NCBI RefSeq assembly: GCF_004664715.2
Contig: NC_051075.1
Span: 33,624,504-33,688,503, forward strand
Length of the DNA: 64,000 bases
Direction: 5' to 3'
From: Peromyscus leucopus
Taxonomy: Eukaryota; Chordata; Mammalia; Rodentia; Cricetidae
Part shown: positions 1 to 12,309 of the stretch, one piece after another
How positions within the stretch are numbered: the stretch's first letter is position 1
Layout: every line of letters begins with the position of its first letter
Made by a program: the position numbers and the translations under genes
Notes under the pieces: model-generated
Database searches by the model: none
What the model saw: only the letters and a program-made list of their open reading frames with translations
What the model was told of the DNA's origin: nothing

Positions 1-134
1 TTATAAGCCTGATATATGCACCTGGGACTATTTTGTTGTTATGAACATGTCAGTGAGCAAGCAAATACAAATTCTTATATTTGGTCAAATTAAGAGAATA
101 TCAAAAAAAACACAAAGGATGCATGAAGAATGGA
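1..134. other. Unique AT-rich sequence
   Basis: No reading frame, SINE or L1 signature is visible here. It only forms the left flank of the first SINE. Confidence 0.5.
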
Positions 135-378
135 GAGAAAGATCTAGAGGCATTGTTCAGCAGTGGTGAGCACTTGCTGCTTGTGTAGAGGACCCTGGTT
201 CAGCTCCCAACACCCACACGACACTCAACTCTCTTATTTATTATTGTTATTCTAGTTCCAGGGACTTGGATGCACTCTTCTGGCCTCTGTGGGCTACAGA
301 TACACATGTAATATGCGTACACTCACACATTCAGGCAACTCATTCACGTAAAAATAAATAACCATTTTTTAAAGGAGT
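135..378 (+). mobile_element. B3-type SINE (B2 superfamily), diverged
   Basis: The order of blocks fits a tRNA-derived B3 SINE read on the plus strand. It runs from a degenerate tRNA-like head ('gcagtggtgagcacttgctg', 'gttcagctcccaacaccca') through 'tagttccagggacttgga' and 'cttctggcctctgtgggc' to an AAATAAATAA-type tail. A short T/A-rich stretch near 227-252 interrupts the middle. Divergence suggests an old copy; exact ends are approximate. Confidence 0.7.
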
Positions 379-419
379 AGGGGCATAAATTTGTATGTTT
401 AGAGAAATATCATCAAGAG

Positions 420-805
420 GGCAGCATGGTGAAGGAATCATGATCAAAACAAGCATGGTGGTGAAAGAGTCATGGTGAGAATCTTGTTCAGGCTATCATG
501 CTCTAGGTATCATGGTGAACACATTATGGTGAAGGTGTCATAATAAAGGCATTCTGGTCATGGTATTTATGGTTAGGGCATTTGGTAAGTTTATCAGGGT
601 CATGCAAATGGTAGTATATCATTTGGAGGAAATCATGTTTACAGTATCCTATCAATATTAGGAAATCATGGTCAGGGCAGTGTGGTTAGGACACTGTAGT
701 ACAGGCATCACAGTGAGAACACTGTGTTCAAGGCATCATAGTTAGAGTATCATGGTTAGGGCATTATGGTGTCTTCATTGTGGTCAGGGCATCATGGTCA
801 TGGTT
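420..805. repeat. Degenerate minisatellite, unit about 15-18 bp around 'catcatggtcaggg'
   Basis: Variants of a short unit built on 'atcatggt' followed by 'caggg', 'gaaggc', 'tagggc' or 'gagaac' recur more than fifteen times over about 385 bp. Units vary in length and sequence, so this is an old, decayed tandem array. Open frames that start in it are by-products of the repeat. No coding or regulatory role is evident. Confidence 0.75.
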
Positions 806-2050
806 GTGGTTTTGATTTTCATTCATTGAGTAGGCAGGATTTAGAGGGTAAGAAGGATGAGTGGTATCTATTCAGGAGGCACATACAAGAAGAGATCAAA
901 CATAGTATTTCACTGGACCACAGAATCTTTAAGGTGAATAAGTATGACAAAAAAACTATGAATGTTGAAAGGATCACACTGTGAATTAAATTGTAGAAAT
1001 GCGGATCATCACTTTTCCATTGGTATGGATATTTATATATTTTTCTATATAACTTTTTGAGTGACTTATTGAAAACTAATGAGCTGAATCATACTATTAA
1101 CATAATGTGTACCTAATTGAGCTAATTCATTTTTCAATGCCCAATATGACTCCATTAGAAAGTTACACTAAAATAATTCTTTTGCTGCTTCCAAATTAAC
1201 CTAAATCATGGCTGTCTGATTTTTTAAAAACTAAATTCTAATGATGTATGCCTACTGACAAAACATATTGGCAAATTAAAAAGTGCATCTCTGATGCATC
1301 TTGCTTGGTATGTGTGATACCCATTTTAGTGTGCAACTTTTAAAAGAAAACATTCAAAATATGGATCAAGATAGTAATGGTTTTAAAGAAGAGATGAGCT
1401 TTCCTTACGTAGATGTGCATACTAGTGTCACAAGGACAGCATTGTGCTCCCAGGAATTGCTTCTAATGTTCAGAACTAAATGAACCCGAGTTTTTCAAAT
1501 TCTGCTTAGCTTTTGATTCTTACTCTTGTCATCTCCAAAGTGTGTATAATAACATATTCTTCGTTTTCTTTGGGATACCGAAAACCAAAACGTGGCTTTT
1601 CCACCCCTTCTCAGATAATTCTCTACTTGTGATTTTTATATACCATTAAATAAATATTACTTTGAAATAACACAGAAGTTCAATTGTAAAGATAGTTGCT
1701 TGTTCTTGAAACTGGGAAGTCAACTTATAGATTGAACATGCTTTCATTTTAAAATACACTGCAAAATAGTTGCATTAAAATGAATGGCTTTTATTATCAT
1801 GATATAGCAAATTATCCTTCCTCTAATGTAATTTGAAGGACTCATAAAATTATGAGTGAATTCTAAGAAATTTTTAAAAATATTAAAAAGTTGTTTTTAT
1901 AGTATTTGAAAGAAAATTAAAGAAAAACAATATTAACTTTTTAATACATTATAGTTTTAATTATGGATTTTTCTTTTCTGTGGAAATGACTGTGCTAAAG
2001 TTATACTATCACCAGAAGGAAAAAAAAGTTTATGTTTTCTATTGTTTTTC
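806..2050. other. Unique AT-rich stretch, nothing recognised
   Basis: Short frames (for example around 1301-1483) have no recognisable domain and no splice or promoter context. I see no SINE, LTR or L1 blocks. It may be plain intergenic or intronic sequence. Confidence 0.5.
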
Positions 2051-2054
2051 ATAT

Positions 2055-2255
2055 TTTTTAATATTTAATTTTAATGTTTTACATACCTGTGAATATATTA
2101 TGTGTGTGGTGAGGTAAGGTTGGGAGCTTCCCACAGAAGCCAAAAGAGTGTGCTGAACCCCTGGAACTGGAGTTACAGGTAGTCATAAGCCCTCCAAAGT
2201 GGGTACTGGGAAATAAAAATAAGTGTTCAGGAAGAGCAGTAAGTGCTCTTTTTGT
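2055..2255 (-). mobile_element. B3-type SINE, antisense
   Basis: Antisense B3 blocks appear in order: an A/T-rich tail region, 'ctggaactggagttacag', a degenerate 'gtgggtactggga', and the tRNA-like part 'aggaagagcagtaagtgctc'. The final head block ('gagccatctctccagcc' in a complete copy) is missing, so the element is 5'-incomplete. Confidence 0.75.
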
Positions 2256-2261
2256 GTTTTT

Positions 2262-2486
2262 ATTTTTTCCTTCTGTTGAAAACAGATTATTTTCTCATAC
2301 AATATATCCTGATCAGTTTACCCTCCCTCTTCTCCCTGTTCCTCCCCGCATCCCTTCCCATCCAGATCCCCTCCTCTTTTGTCTTTTTTATAAAATTGGC
2401 TTCTAAGAGGTAACAATAAAACTTAGCAAAAAAATATATAATAAGATGAAACAACAACCTCAAATAAGATACAACAAAGACCATCT
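2262..2486 (-). mobile_element. Old L1 3'-end fragment, antisense, left part
   Basis: A T-rich start followed by a long pyrimidine tract ('accctccctcttctccctg') and 'ggcttctaagaggtaacaa' matches the layout of an old rodent L1 3' UTR read on the opposite strand. The same element resumes at 2879 after an inserted repeat. Assignment is from memory of rodent L1 3' ends. Confidence 0.55.
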
Positions 2487-2848
2487 GTCTTAGTTAGGGT
2501 TTCTACTGCTGTGAAGAGACACCATGACCATGGCAACTCTTATAAAGGGAAAATATTTAACTGGGGTGACTTACATTTTCAGAGGTTTATTCTGTTATCA
2601 TCATGGTGTGACATAGTGGCATACAGGCAGACATGGTGCTGGAGAAGGAGCTGAGAGTAATACATCTTGACCTGTAGGTAACAAGAAGTGGTCTGAATTA
2701 CTGGGCATGGATTGAATATATATGAGACCTCAAAGCTTACCTCCACAGTAACATATTTCTTCCAACAAGGCCATATCTATTCCAACAAGGGCATACCTTG
2801 TAGTAGTGACACTCCCTTTGGGAGCCATTTTTTTCAAACCACCATACC
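2487..2848 (+). repeat. Rodent interspersed repeat beginning 'tgtcttagttagggtttct'
   Basis: This carries the hallmark blocks 'gctgtgaagagacaccatga', 'ggcaactcttataaa', 'gacatggtgctggagaagga', 'gagacctcaaagc' and 'ccaacaagggcataccttg'. They belong to a very common rodent repeat, possibly a DNA-transposon-like (URR1-type) family; the family name is uncertain. It interrupts an L1 fragment on both sides. A related repeat in the opposite orientation lies at 6890-7352. Confidence 0.65.
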
Positions 2849-2878
2849 ATCACCTCAGAGTTGGGCAAGGCAAACCAA

Positions 2879-2995
2879 CAGAAAGATGAGAGCCAGAGAG
2901 AAGGCACAAAAATCAAAAATCCATTTTTCACACACTCAGGAGTCCCATTAAAAACACTAAACTGAAAGCTATAGTATATATAGACAGAAGACCTG

Positions 2996-2998
<3 letters not shown>
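2879..2998 (-). mobile_element. Old L1 3'-end fragment, antisense, right part
   Basis: Blocks 'agagagaaggcacaaaaatc', 'acacactcaggagtcccatt' and 'aaacactaaactgaaagc' continue the L1 3'-end fragment of 2262-2486 after the inserted repeat. It ends at a CA microsatellite. Confidence 0.55.
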
Positions 2999-3042
<44 letters not shown>

Positions 3043-3069
3043 ACACACACACACACATACACACACACA

Positions 3070-3102
<33 letters not shown>
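2999..3102. repeat. (CA)n microsatellite, about 104 bp
   Basis: Nearly pure CA dinucleotides with four TACA interruptions. Valine/cysteine-rich frames on the minus strand come only from this tract. Confidence 0.97.
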
Positions 3103-3107
<5 letters not shown>

Positions 3108-3880
3108 GCTATGCTTGGTTCTATGAAGATGGAAAATGGAACCAAAAATTTCGCTGTATTATAATTGCTCATTCAAATAGCTTCACTTGTACAGAAAATG
3201 GTGACATTTATTTTCTCTAATATAGAAACTATTGACCTCTTTATTTCACATTGCAATAACAGATATGAGTATTCATTACTGGTAGATTGCATTTTTCAAG
3301 TAATCAAGCACCCAGGTAAGCTTATTAATTTATAAAGAGACATTGATTGAAAACTTAAGTGTCTTGACTTAAACTTGGACCTGGACTTACTTCAATTATA
3401 TAAATTTATTGAAGTCAATATTGGTTTTCTCCTGTCAATAACTGATAATAATATAACAAAAGGCTGATTTGATACATACCTTCAATACAAAAAAGTCAAT
3501 TAAAACAATGACTTTAGCGTGAATGGTGCAATAATTACAATTACTTTATAAATATTCCATGGTGATTAACTTATTAGCGTTATAATCATACCATAAATGA
3601 GATTGATTATGAAATTAGAAATTAAAGTTACAACTAATTTTCTTTTTGCAGACATTACTAACTCAGTAACATTGTCATTAAACTTTTGACATGACTAATA
3701 AATGCAATGATCTTTATAAGGGAAAATAGTGTGTACCCTTAATTCTTCAATGTTAAACTTTACAGAGAGTTTTTAAATATTTTAGTGTAAATACCACACA
3801 GAACACCCTAATACCAGTTTCCACACACAACTACTAGAGACACATCATTCCAACACTTTTATAATTATTTCTTTTCTTTT
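3103..3880. other. Unique AT-rich stretch
   Basis: No known repeat, RNA gene or supported coding frame seen. Local base composition is strongly AT-rich. Confidence 0.5.
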
Positions 3881-4620
3881 ATTTTTTTAGATTACAATAG
3901 TACATAATTTCTCCCTTCCCTTTACTTCCTCCTCCACCTCATGTGCCTCTCCTTGCTCTTTCTCAAATACTTTTATTTAGTGCAGGCAAGAAAGTTACAT
4001 AACACCATGCAATGAGTCCAAACAAGAGTCCTTTAAGCAAGTAACTGAGATTAGGCTTTTCCCCCCAAAGAACTCTTAGCTCTGAAGCTCAGGAGTACAG
4101 CATTTATAAAACCCAAAGTCACAGAAACCACAATGACATCACTCTCAGGTGTAGGTCAGAGGAATCTAATAACATTGTTTTGGATGAGCATATCAGTTGT
4201 TTTGATTATTCATCTGGGCTATGGTCAAGGTCTCAGAAAGTCCTGAATGTGGTGCCAAGGCACATGTGGCTTTTCAGCAGGTTAGGGAGTGATTAACGTT
4301 GATGCTTTCTCACCATATTCAGACTTAAACGTATACTTTTAACTCTCAACCTTAATATGATCTGTCCCCAAATAGCTTTTAAACCTCTTCTCTCCCTGTC
4401 CTTCCCTCTCCTCTTTTCCCCTCTCCTCTACTCCCCTCCCCTCCTTTCTCCTCCTCCTCTCTGCCTCATTGAGAAACAAGGTGATCTCTCTTTTATTTCT
4501 CGAAGGTTCTAGGCGTTTCTTGCTTTACTCTGGAGGCTAGCATTCTGTCTTGTCAGATTTTTGTTTATCTGGCTTTGTATTCATGTTTAGGTCCACCACA
4601 AACATTCCCTTTGGGAAAAC
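3881..4620. other. Degenerate repeat-derived region, partly unresolved
   Basis: The left end (about 3881-3970) has the T-rich plus pyrimidine layout of an antisense L1 3' end. The part from about 3970 to 4370 looks like an old LTR ('caatgagtccaaacaagagt', 'caagtaactgagatt'), but I cannot place it in a family. A CT-rich tract follows at 4384-4465. No coding sequence is supported. Confidence 0.3.
4384..4465. repeat. CT-rich low-complexity tract
   Basis: A pyrimidine-only run of mixed CTCC/CCTT units, purine-rich on the other strand. Confidence 0.85.
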
Positions 4621-4693
4621 TCAATGAAAAGTCGTTAACATGTCTGTATTTCAGTTTATTTTGAATTTATCCTTACCTAAGTATATACATTTC

Positions 4694-5056
4694 TTTTCTG
4701 TTGCTGTAATAAAATATCTTGACAAAAGCAACTTCGGGGAGAAAAGTATTTATTTATTGGCTTCCATTACCAGAGAGCTTAGTTTCATCATGGCAGGCGT
4801 CAGGGAAAGAGCAGGAGGGTGGCTCCATGCTAAGGAAGCAGAGAGCAGTGAGTGCACACTGCTGCAGAGATGCTCTGCCCTGATTACTGTCCAGGACCCC
4901 AGACAGCAACTGGTGCAACACACAGTGGATATGTGTTCCCACTTCGGTCATCATAATCCAGATAATGACCCGCATGCATTCTTAACAGCTTTACCTCTTA
5001 GGTGACTCTAGGATCCGTCTTGTTGGCAATGAATACTAACCACCGCACTAGGCCTG
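4694..5056 (+). repeat. Rodent interspersed repeat of the 'ttctgttgctgt' class
   Basis: It begins 'ttttctgttgctgtaataaa', passes through 'gacaaaagcaacttcgggga' and 'catcatggcaggcgtcaggg', and ends 'gaatactaaccaccgca'. This order is typical of a large rodent repeat class that also occurs at 20405 and 46868. Frames in it (for example 4640-5005) are chance. Confidence 0.6.
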
Positions 5057-6394
5057 CCTAAATCCAATGACTTATTTAGTTGATTTTCTTACAAGGGTGT
5101 GGATTTTACAAGTATCTTTTCTATCTTGCCACCGCTCTATTCATCACATGTAGGAAGGACAAATTATAGATTCACCATTGCAGATATGAAACAGTAAGTG
5201 GAAAACTTTCAAGTTCTATGATATTTCTTGAACCTGGATCTTAAGAGTCACACAGCTAGAGTCATTGCTTTGATTAGTGATCTATGTGGTAAGTGAGACT
5301 GAAGGTTTTACCCACTTTTAATGCAATTTTTAGTACATTTATTTGACAATTCAGCAGTAACCAAATGAGAGGCATGCATTTTTCTTAGGTTCCCAGTGCA
5401 GCTGTACACAAGATAGGTTGGTGAAGTCTGGGTTGCATGTGCATATGAGTGTATGCTCAGTACTCTGAGAGATGCATTATTTTTCTTCAGTCTCGCTGCT
5501 TTTCCCTGGACTGCATTTTCCTCAAAGGATCTTCACAACTCTTCCTGCTTGGGTTGAAGCATCTGTCACTGGTACTGCCAAGTCATTGACTGGAACACCA
5601 CAGGCGCAGCTTGGTCTGTGCCAAGTCACAGTAGTGCATGTCTAATGTATCCCTACCACATCCCCTGGCACATAGAGTGGGCCAACACACACAGCATTTC
5701 AGAAGACAAGAATGTTCTACCAACTACAGAGGTTGTTCACGTGGTACCTACTTCCAAAGCACAGTTTTCTGGGCTCTTACTATTTTGCAGTTTTATTTTC
5801 ATGTCATAATAGCATGCATTGTAAACATTGTTGGCTCTTTTGGTTTTGCTCATTGTTTTCCTCTTTGAATCATTAATATTTAAGTCAGTGAGGGCAGTGC
5901 CCGCTGACATTGTCATGTGTACTCTCTGCTCTTGAAATGCTGTTTGAAACCAAGCTTGTTTGTCAATTCTTTCTTTTTCAGAGAACCTCATTCAACTGAA
6001 CTCTAAGCGGTTCTACCCACCCTAGAATTCAGATATCCTTATTTCCAGTTAGATTCATGGTATATTGAAATGGATTGTTTCCTTAAAGCAGAAAGGTTCA
6101 GTATTCTGACTTACTGAAACTCTCTTAATACTTGTTATGTAGAAAATTATAGATATTTATTCACAGCGGATCTCTGCCTTTAGGAATCTTTGCAAGTAAA
6201 CACCCATTCAACAAACAAATGAAAAAATAATCAAGATGTAGTTAATATAATAAAGAAACTGTATAGACTATGTCAAAGTTTCAATCTGCTTAAGTTGGAT
6301 CCTATTTCTGAGGTGGGAGCTGGGAAATGCTTTTGAAGAATAAAAATATTTTGTTTTATGGATGTTGGAGGACAATTGGCAAGACTAAATTCTT
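5057..6394. other. Unique stretch without recognised features
   Basis: Overlapping short frames on both strands around 5618-5991 have no domain signature, and I see no splice or polyadenylation context. No repeats recognised. Confidence 0.45.
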
Positions 6395-6480
6395 TCCTCC
6401 TGTGATGTGAATTCCAGGTTCAAACTCAGGTTCAGCTTTGGAGGCAAGTGTCTTTAACTACTGAGCAATCTTACATTCCC
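6395..6480 (-). mobile_element. tRNA-like SINE head fragment, antisense
   Basis: 'ccaggttcaaactcaggttc' followed by 'gtctttaactactgagcaat' matches the antisense B2/B3/ID-type head. Only about 85 bp is present. Confidence 0.5.
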
Positions 6481-6889
6481 CAAATAGTCAAGTTAAAAAT
6501 GCACATATTGGGTATTACATCATTTATTTTTGGCTCCTGAAATTACAATGATTTACCATTTGGGGGTGCGTGATGGATGGCCCACATTTCTTAGAGTGTT
6601 CTGGTGAGAATAGTAAGAATGGATCGAAGGGAAAGAGCATTATTACTGATTAGCATTAGCTGACAGTAACATAAAAGAAGCGAGGGAAGGGGGTCCTGAC
6701 AATCCAGACAAGATGATGAAATAGAATACACCATTCACAAGACAAAACAGATTTCTTGCTATCAAAAATTTCAGTCTGTAGAGCTAATTGGGTTCCTTGC
6801 CATGTACTGCTGTCATCATTCCAGGAATAGACAAGAGGCTCACAAGGATATGGAAGTAAAGGAGACTTTTAGCAAAGTAAAAGTGCAGT

Positions 6890-7072
6890 AATCTATTGTC
6901 TCTGTGGTGGTTTCAATAAAAATGACCCACATAGACTCAGATGTGAATGCTTGGTCCCCAGGGAGTGGCACTGTTGAGAGGTGTGGCCTTGCCAGAGTAG
7001 ATATGGCCTTGTTGGAGGAAGTGTGTACTAGAGGTAGGCTTTGAGGTTTCAAAAACCCAAGCCAGGCCCAGT

Positions 7073-7158
<86 letters not shown>

Positions 7159-7352
7159 GCTGCCTGTGGATTCAGATATAGAACACTCAGCTACTCTCCA
7201 GGATCATGTCTGCCTGCTTGTCACCATGCTTCCTACCATGCTGATAAACTTCTGAAAGTATAAGCCAGGCCCCAATTAAATGTTTTTGTCTATACGAGTT
7301 GCTGCAGTCATAGTATCTCTTAACAGCAATAGAACACTGACCAAGACAGTCT
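6890..7352. repeat. Rodent interspersed repeat with internal (TC)n
   Basis: Blocks 'ggtccccagggagtggcact', 'gtggccttgccagag', 'gctttgaggtttcaaaa', 'gccaggccca', 'ccccaattaaatg' and 'gcaatagaacactgacca' mark a common rodent repeat. Its right end is the reverse complement of the left end of the repeat at 2487, so the two are related and in opposite orientation. Confidence 0.65.
7076..7155. repeat. (TC)n microsatellite, about 80 bp
   Basis: Pure CT dinucleotides expanded inside the repeat at 6890-7352, at a place where this family normally carries a short TC run. Confidence 0.97.
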
Positions 7353-9451
7353 CCAAACAGAAGTTCTTGTTATGTTCCAGGTCAAGTCATAGTCTACTTC
7401 AAATTCTACTTTCCAATGTGTATTCTTTGAATTGTTACAGTCCCAGGGATTTTCCCATCTGGTTACTAATCCTGATTACAAGTATAAGGGAATTGCTTCA
7501 AATTAGAATTCAATGAACTCTTTAGAGTCCATTGTTGAAACCTTTAGTTATCCGTGTTGTGTCATTGAGGAAAGCAAACAGTCCTTTTTCTGATGCGCTC
7601 TTCACTTAAAAATCTGACACAATGGTTTTCAAGGGAAAGCTGAAGATAATTTTGTATGCCCTGGGTATCTTAGACAAGGTCTTGAGACAGGTCAGAGTGT
7701 CTTAAGGGAAGGTAGGAAAAGATATGCTATTCCAATCTAGCAGCCATAGGTCAGGGATGCCGCTGTACACTGAAGAGCACAGAGCAGTATCTCAGAACTG
7801 AACTCCGGTAAGAAGAGGAAAGAATCCAACTCGAGAAGTTCACTCTTAGCAAAGAGCAAAGAGCCTTATCATTCTGATTACATTTCTCTTCCATTTCCTG
7901 ATTACCAGATAATAGAAAACCACAAAAGGAAGTCATTTATGCCAGACTGGCTACAAACAAACAACAATTTTTGCATTCAGGATACTAAAAGAATATTTAA
8001 TGTAAAATGATTTGTTTGAAACTACCTCCAAGTCTATTTTGATCTTCAATCTCAATCTCAGAGTATCAGGTCTTTGTGTGACAATAAATATGATTCCTCC
8101 AACAAATGCGAAGTGCATTCAAGTACAGGGATAGATTATTTTCCTTTCACACTGTCTGGGACTGGTCTTGACTCTTAATTCCATTGTTAAGTTTAGATGA
8201 TAGAAAACCCAAGTATATTCTAATTTCTGAAGTCTTGACCTTGGCCTTTCCTTAAATTATTCCCTGTGTGATATGGTTCTATACTTATCTGCAAGTCAAA
8301 CTCAGTGACCTCTCACTCCTGCATGATTAGAAGCAAAAAGGATAAGAGCTTATATTAATATTATTCCACTCAAATTCCACACTATAATTAAAATGTAATG
8401 AAACATTTATATTTCTTCAATCACTATAATATCTTACCTCAAAAATGATTCTATGACATTCATTTTCTAAGTGAGAATAAAAAGAGTCTTGGTACTGGGA
8501 ACCAAGTAAATATGAAAATATCAGAGTTTACAGATTTGTTAATTACTATTTATAACTGAAGTAATGTGAAAATATTTACCATAAAATGTGAATTACTGTA
8601 TAATTGACCTTTTTAGTTTAATTTCTTTGCAATAAACCAAGGATAAAGATTCATTTTCTCTATTTATTTTTCTTCTTTTTATGAAATTTCAACTCAATTG
8701 TATTATATAGCATATTATATTAGTGCTTTGTATGCATAAAGATAAAAATAGTGACAAGATTAATGTCTTTAATCTGCCCATTATTATTATTACTATTATT
8801 ATTTCCCTTTTAAATAAATTATGTCTAGAATAAATATTAGATTCTTTCCTCCTAGTAAAGAAAACCTTGGTTAACATTATAACCATACATAATTAATATT
8901 TGAACATTGGTATTTTGAAGACTTTGACAGATTTTCTATTATAGACCTACAGTACCTGAATTTTTTTTAATGAAGGCATACTATTATTAGATGATTGAGG
9001 ATCCCAGAGAACCCACAATACTACACAGATTTCATGAATTTTATATAGCAAGATATTCATTCAAGGATAATATAGTTCATGATGATAAATACAACCATGG
9101 TAAGCTAGATCATCTGATTGGTTAGGAACACATTTTGTCTTCTACCCATCGTCACTGATGGTCTTGATAAGCTTTCTGCCATACCTAGCAACTTTCTCTA
9201 CTGACAATGTTTTTATTTCTTCTCTCTAATTCCTCACTGATAGTTTCTTTAGTGTTCAGATCTATGAAGAATGTATGAGTGTTTATTAATATCTTCAAAC
9301 TCTACTGCTTTGTTTCAAAGTTGTCCCAATATTGTGTTCTTGTAAGGATAACTCTGGTTTTGTTACCACAAGTCAATACTTCTTTACTACTTTGCAATAA
9401 ATTACTTCTGAAATCAGTGGCTTTAAATGACAAATACTAGTTATCACATAT
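7353..9451. other. Unique AT-rich stretch, about 2.1 kb
   Basis: No supported gene, SINE or L1. A short imperfect ATT-type run lies near 8782-8802. Nothing else stands out by eye. Confidence 0.5.
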
Positions 9452-10612
9452 TTTTTATTTATTTTATTTTATTTTACAATACCATTCACTTCTACATAAC
9501 AGCCACAGATTCCCTTGTTCTCCCCCTTCCTGGCCCCCTCCCCTTCCCCCAGCCCATCCCCCATTACCACCTCCTCCAGGGCAAAGCCTCCCCCGAGGAC
9601 TGAGATTGACCTGATAGACTCAGTCCAGGCAGGTCCAGTCCCCTCCTCACAGATTGAGCCAAGCGTCCCTGCATAAATCCCAGGTTTCAAGCAGCTATCT
9701 CATGCAATGAGCCCAGGACCGGATACCACTGCCTAGATGTCTCCCAAACAGATCAAGTCAATCAACTGTCTCAACTATTCAGAGGGCCTGATCCAGTTGG
9801 GGGCCCCTCAGCCTTTGGTTCATAGTTCATGTGTTTCCATTCGTTTGGCTATTTGTCCCTGTGCTTTATCCAACCTTGGTTTCAACAATTCTCGCTCATA
9901 TAAACCCTCCTCTTTCTTGCTAATTAGACTCCTGGCGCTCCACCTGGGGCCTAGCTGTGGATGTCTGCATCCAGATTCCTCAGTCCTTGGATGGGGTTTC
10001 TGGCACAACTATTAGGGTGTTTGGCCATCCCATCACCAGAGTAGGTCAGTCCTGGCTGTCTCTCGACCATTGCCAGCAGTCTTTTGCGGGGGTATCTTTG
10101 TGGATTTCTGTGGGCCTCTCGAGCACTTTGTTTCTTCCTTTTCACATGTGGTCTTCATTTACCATGGTCTCCTATTCCTTGTTCTCCCTCTCTGTTCTTG
10201 ATCCAGCTGGGATCTCTCACACTCTTTCCCTTGACCCTCGCCCTTCATTACTCCCACTCATGTCCAGGCTGTTCATGTAGATTTCAGCCATTTCTCCGTC
10301 ATTGGGCGACCCTTGTGTCTTTCTTGGGGTCCTGTTTTCCAGGCAGCCTCACTGGTAATGTGAGTAGCAGTCCAGTCATCCTTGTTCCACATCTAGTATC
10401 CTCCTATGAGTGAGTACATTCCATATTTGTCTCTCTGAGTCTGGGTTATCTTAGTCAGGATGATTTTTTTCTAGATCCATCCATTTGCCTGCAAACCTCA
10501 TGATGTCATTGTTTTTCTCTGCTGAGTAGTATTCCATTGTGTATATGTGCCACAATTTATTTATCCATTCTTCAGTTGAAGGGCATCTAGGTTGTTTCCA
10601 GGTTTTGGTTAT
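9452..10612 (-). mobile_element. 5'-truncated L1 (3' UTR plus end of ORF2), antisense
   Basis: On the minus strand this reads: remnant of the ORF2p C-terminus (about 10495-10612), then a full 3' UTR, then a degenerate A/T-rich tail at 9452-9478. The 3' UTR shows the purine-rich block near 9520-9590 and 'aactatgaaccaaaggctga'. It matches the L1 copies at 28891 and 39207. No matching target-site duplication was found by eye, so the inner boundary with the older L1 is uncertain. Confidence 0.85.
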
Positions 10613-11460
10613 TTTTGTTGGATAAAGAATTAATGAGTATCTGAGATGCGTGCTTCAGTTACAACATGTCTTGTGAGTTACCAGGGTCAATATATTTCCA
10701 GGGTTTTAGATTTGAAAGCTATAGTCTATCTCATGACAGCTGGCAAAATACATTTTCCCATTCTGTAGGCATCCCCTTTACTCCCATGATGATTCCTTTT
10801 CTGTATAGAAATATTTTAGCTTTATGAGGCCAGGTGCCTGTACTATCTGAATCCTGTTCAAAAAATCCTTTCTTATGCCAATGAGTTCAAGCATATTTCC
10901 TACTTTCTCCTCTATCAGAGCCAGTGAATCAGCTTTTATGTTGAGATACTATATCTATTTAGAGTTAAGTTTTGTCCAGAGTGAGAAATTAAGATCGGGT
11001 TTCACTCTTCAACAAGTAGCTATTCTGTTTAATAAGAAACGTCTGTTAAAGATGCTGTCTTTTCGCCAATGTGTATTATTGACTTCTTTGTCAAAAATCT
11101 GATGGTTTGTAGGAGTGTGGATTTCGATGTGAGTCCCGAGTTTTATTCCAATGGTCAATGTTTCAGATTTTATTCCAGCACCATGCTGTTTTTATTCCAA
11201 TAGTTCTGTAGTATTGTTTGAAATCTGGGATGGTGATACATCTATCAGTTGTCTTGTTCGTACTTATTTTGGCTATTCTAGGTCCTTTCTATTTCCATAT
11301 AAAATTCAATATTTTTTTCCAGTCTGTAAAGAATTGTACTGGACTGTTGATCTGTATAACATCAAATCTGTAGATTGTGGTACAACAGGCAATCATGAAG
11401 GTAGACATGTTACTTGTAATCTTCAGGCTTGAAGTAGGACCAAACAATTTCTTTTGTACT
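10613..11460 (-). pseudogene. Old L1 ORF2 remnant, antisense
   Basis: Diverged ORF2 blocks are readable on the minus strand, for example 'cattttcccattctgtaggc' (antisense), 'gccaatgagttcaagcatat', and 'tttattccagcaccatgctg'. They correspond to the region upstream of the reverse-transcriptase C-terminal part. Many stops and indels; not functional. More diverged than the adjoining L1 at 9452-10612. Confidence 0.65.
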
Positions 11461-12159
11461 TAACAGTGCTGCACTCACTTATTATTTCTATTAGTTTTAT
11501 AGCCCTAAAGATTTCTGACAGACACATCATGACATTTATAAAATGGTACAGTTTTACTTCTCCCATTCAATCTTATTATTTTGTTCATTTAATTTCATTT
11601 ATTTCAATCACTAGACATTTGATATACATTAAATAGAATTTAATTCACAAATTATACACATGTGAAACTACTATTTAGTATTCCATCAGTTAATCATGAT
11701 ATTAGATACAGAGTTTTCATCAATGTCCTTTATACTGTGGAGGCACTTTTCTCCTATTCATATTTTGCTGGTACGTTATATTATAAATTTGTAACAAAAT
11801 TTATCAAGTAATTTTATTCCTCTAGCAAACAGATGGTGCGATTGCTCATTGTTCCTTGAATTATATTGCACTATTTACCTGCGATCAATTATGTATTGTA
11901 GATTTTATATGCTTTGTATTTTAAACATTGCTGTTTCTACCTTCACAAAAGACATTTTTTTCCTTTTTGTTTTTTGCTTCCTTCTCTACTAATAGTTTTT
12001 ATCTTTGTGGTTTTAAGGATTATTTGCTAATTTGCTGTACATTTTAAGTGAATCCGTACCTATCTTCACAGTAGCCTCAATTTTGAAATTTTTTTTTTAT
12101 TCTTTTCCCACTTCTTTGTCTGCTTACAATCCCTTGTTTGTTTTTCTTTTGGTATTTTG
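11461..12159. other. Unique AT-rich stretch
   Basis: No recognised repeat or gene. It may include badly decayed L1, but I cannot show it. Confidence 0.4.
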
Positions 12160-12295
12160 TTTTTCATACAGGATTTCCTATAGTCTAGGATGATTTTAAA
12201 CTCACATTACCAAGGATGATCCCAAACTTCTAACCTTCATGCTTCTACCTCCAAAATATTGGGATTATAGGCAAACTCCAACATACCTAGATGTA
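12160..12295 (-). mobile_element. Old B1-related SINE, antisense
   Basis: 'ttaaactcacattaccaagg' then 'atattgggattataggcaaa' matches the antisense B1/proto-B1 order (gene-derived 7SL core, then 'tgctgggattacaggc'). High divergence suggests an early B1. Confidence 0.55.
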
Positions 12296-12309
12296 TGTTT
12301 TATTTAGGG

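Noticed and set aside
420..805. CRISPR-like array
   Set aside because: Units are degenerate, adjacent and of variable length, with no distinct spacers, and the host is clearly mammalian.
766..984. 72-codon frame as a small gene
   Set aside because: Its start lies inside the decayed minisatellite and nothing supports transcription.
2737..3172. Cys/Val-rich minus-strand frames
   Set aside because: They are translations of a (CA)n tract plus repeat flanks.
9469..10413. Several 60-109-codon frames on both strands
   Set aside because: All lie in an L1 3' UTR. The same frames recur at the other L1 copies (15638, 28950, 30770, 39309), as expected for a repeat.
9452..11460. A single long L1 from 9452 to 11460
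   Set aside because: Divergence and block order change near 10613. The left part matches the younger copies closely while the right part is far more decayed, so two elements are more likely, although no TSD was found.
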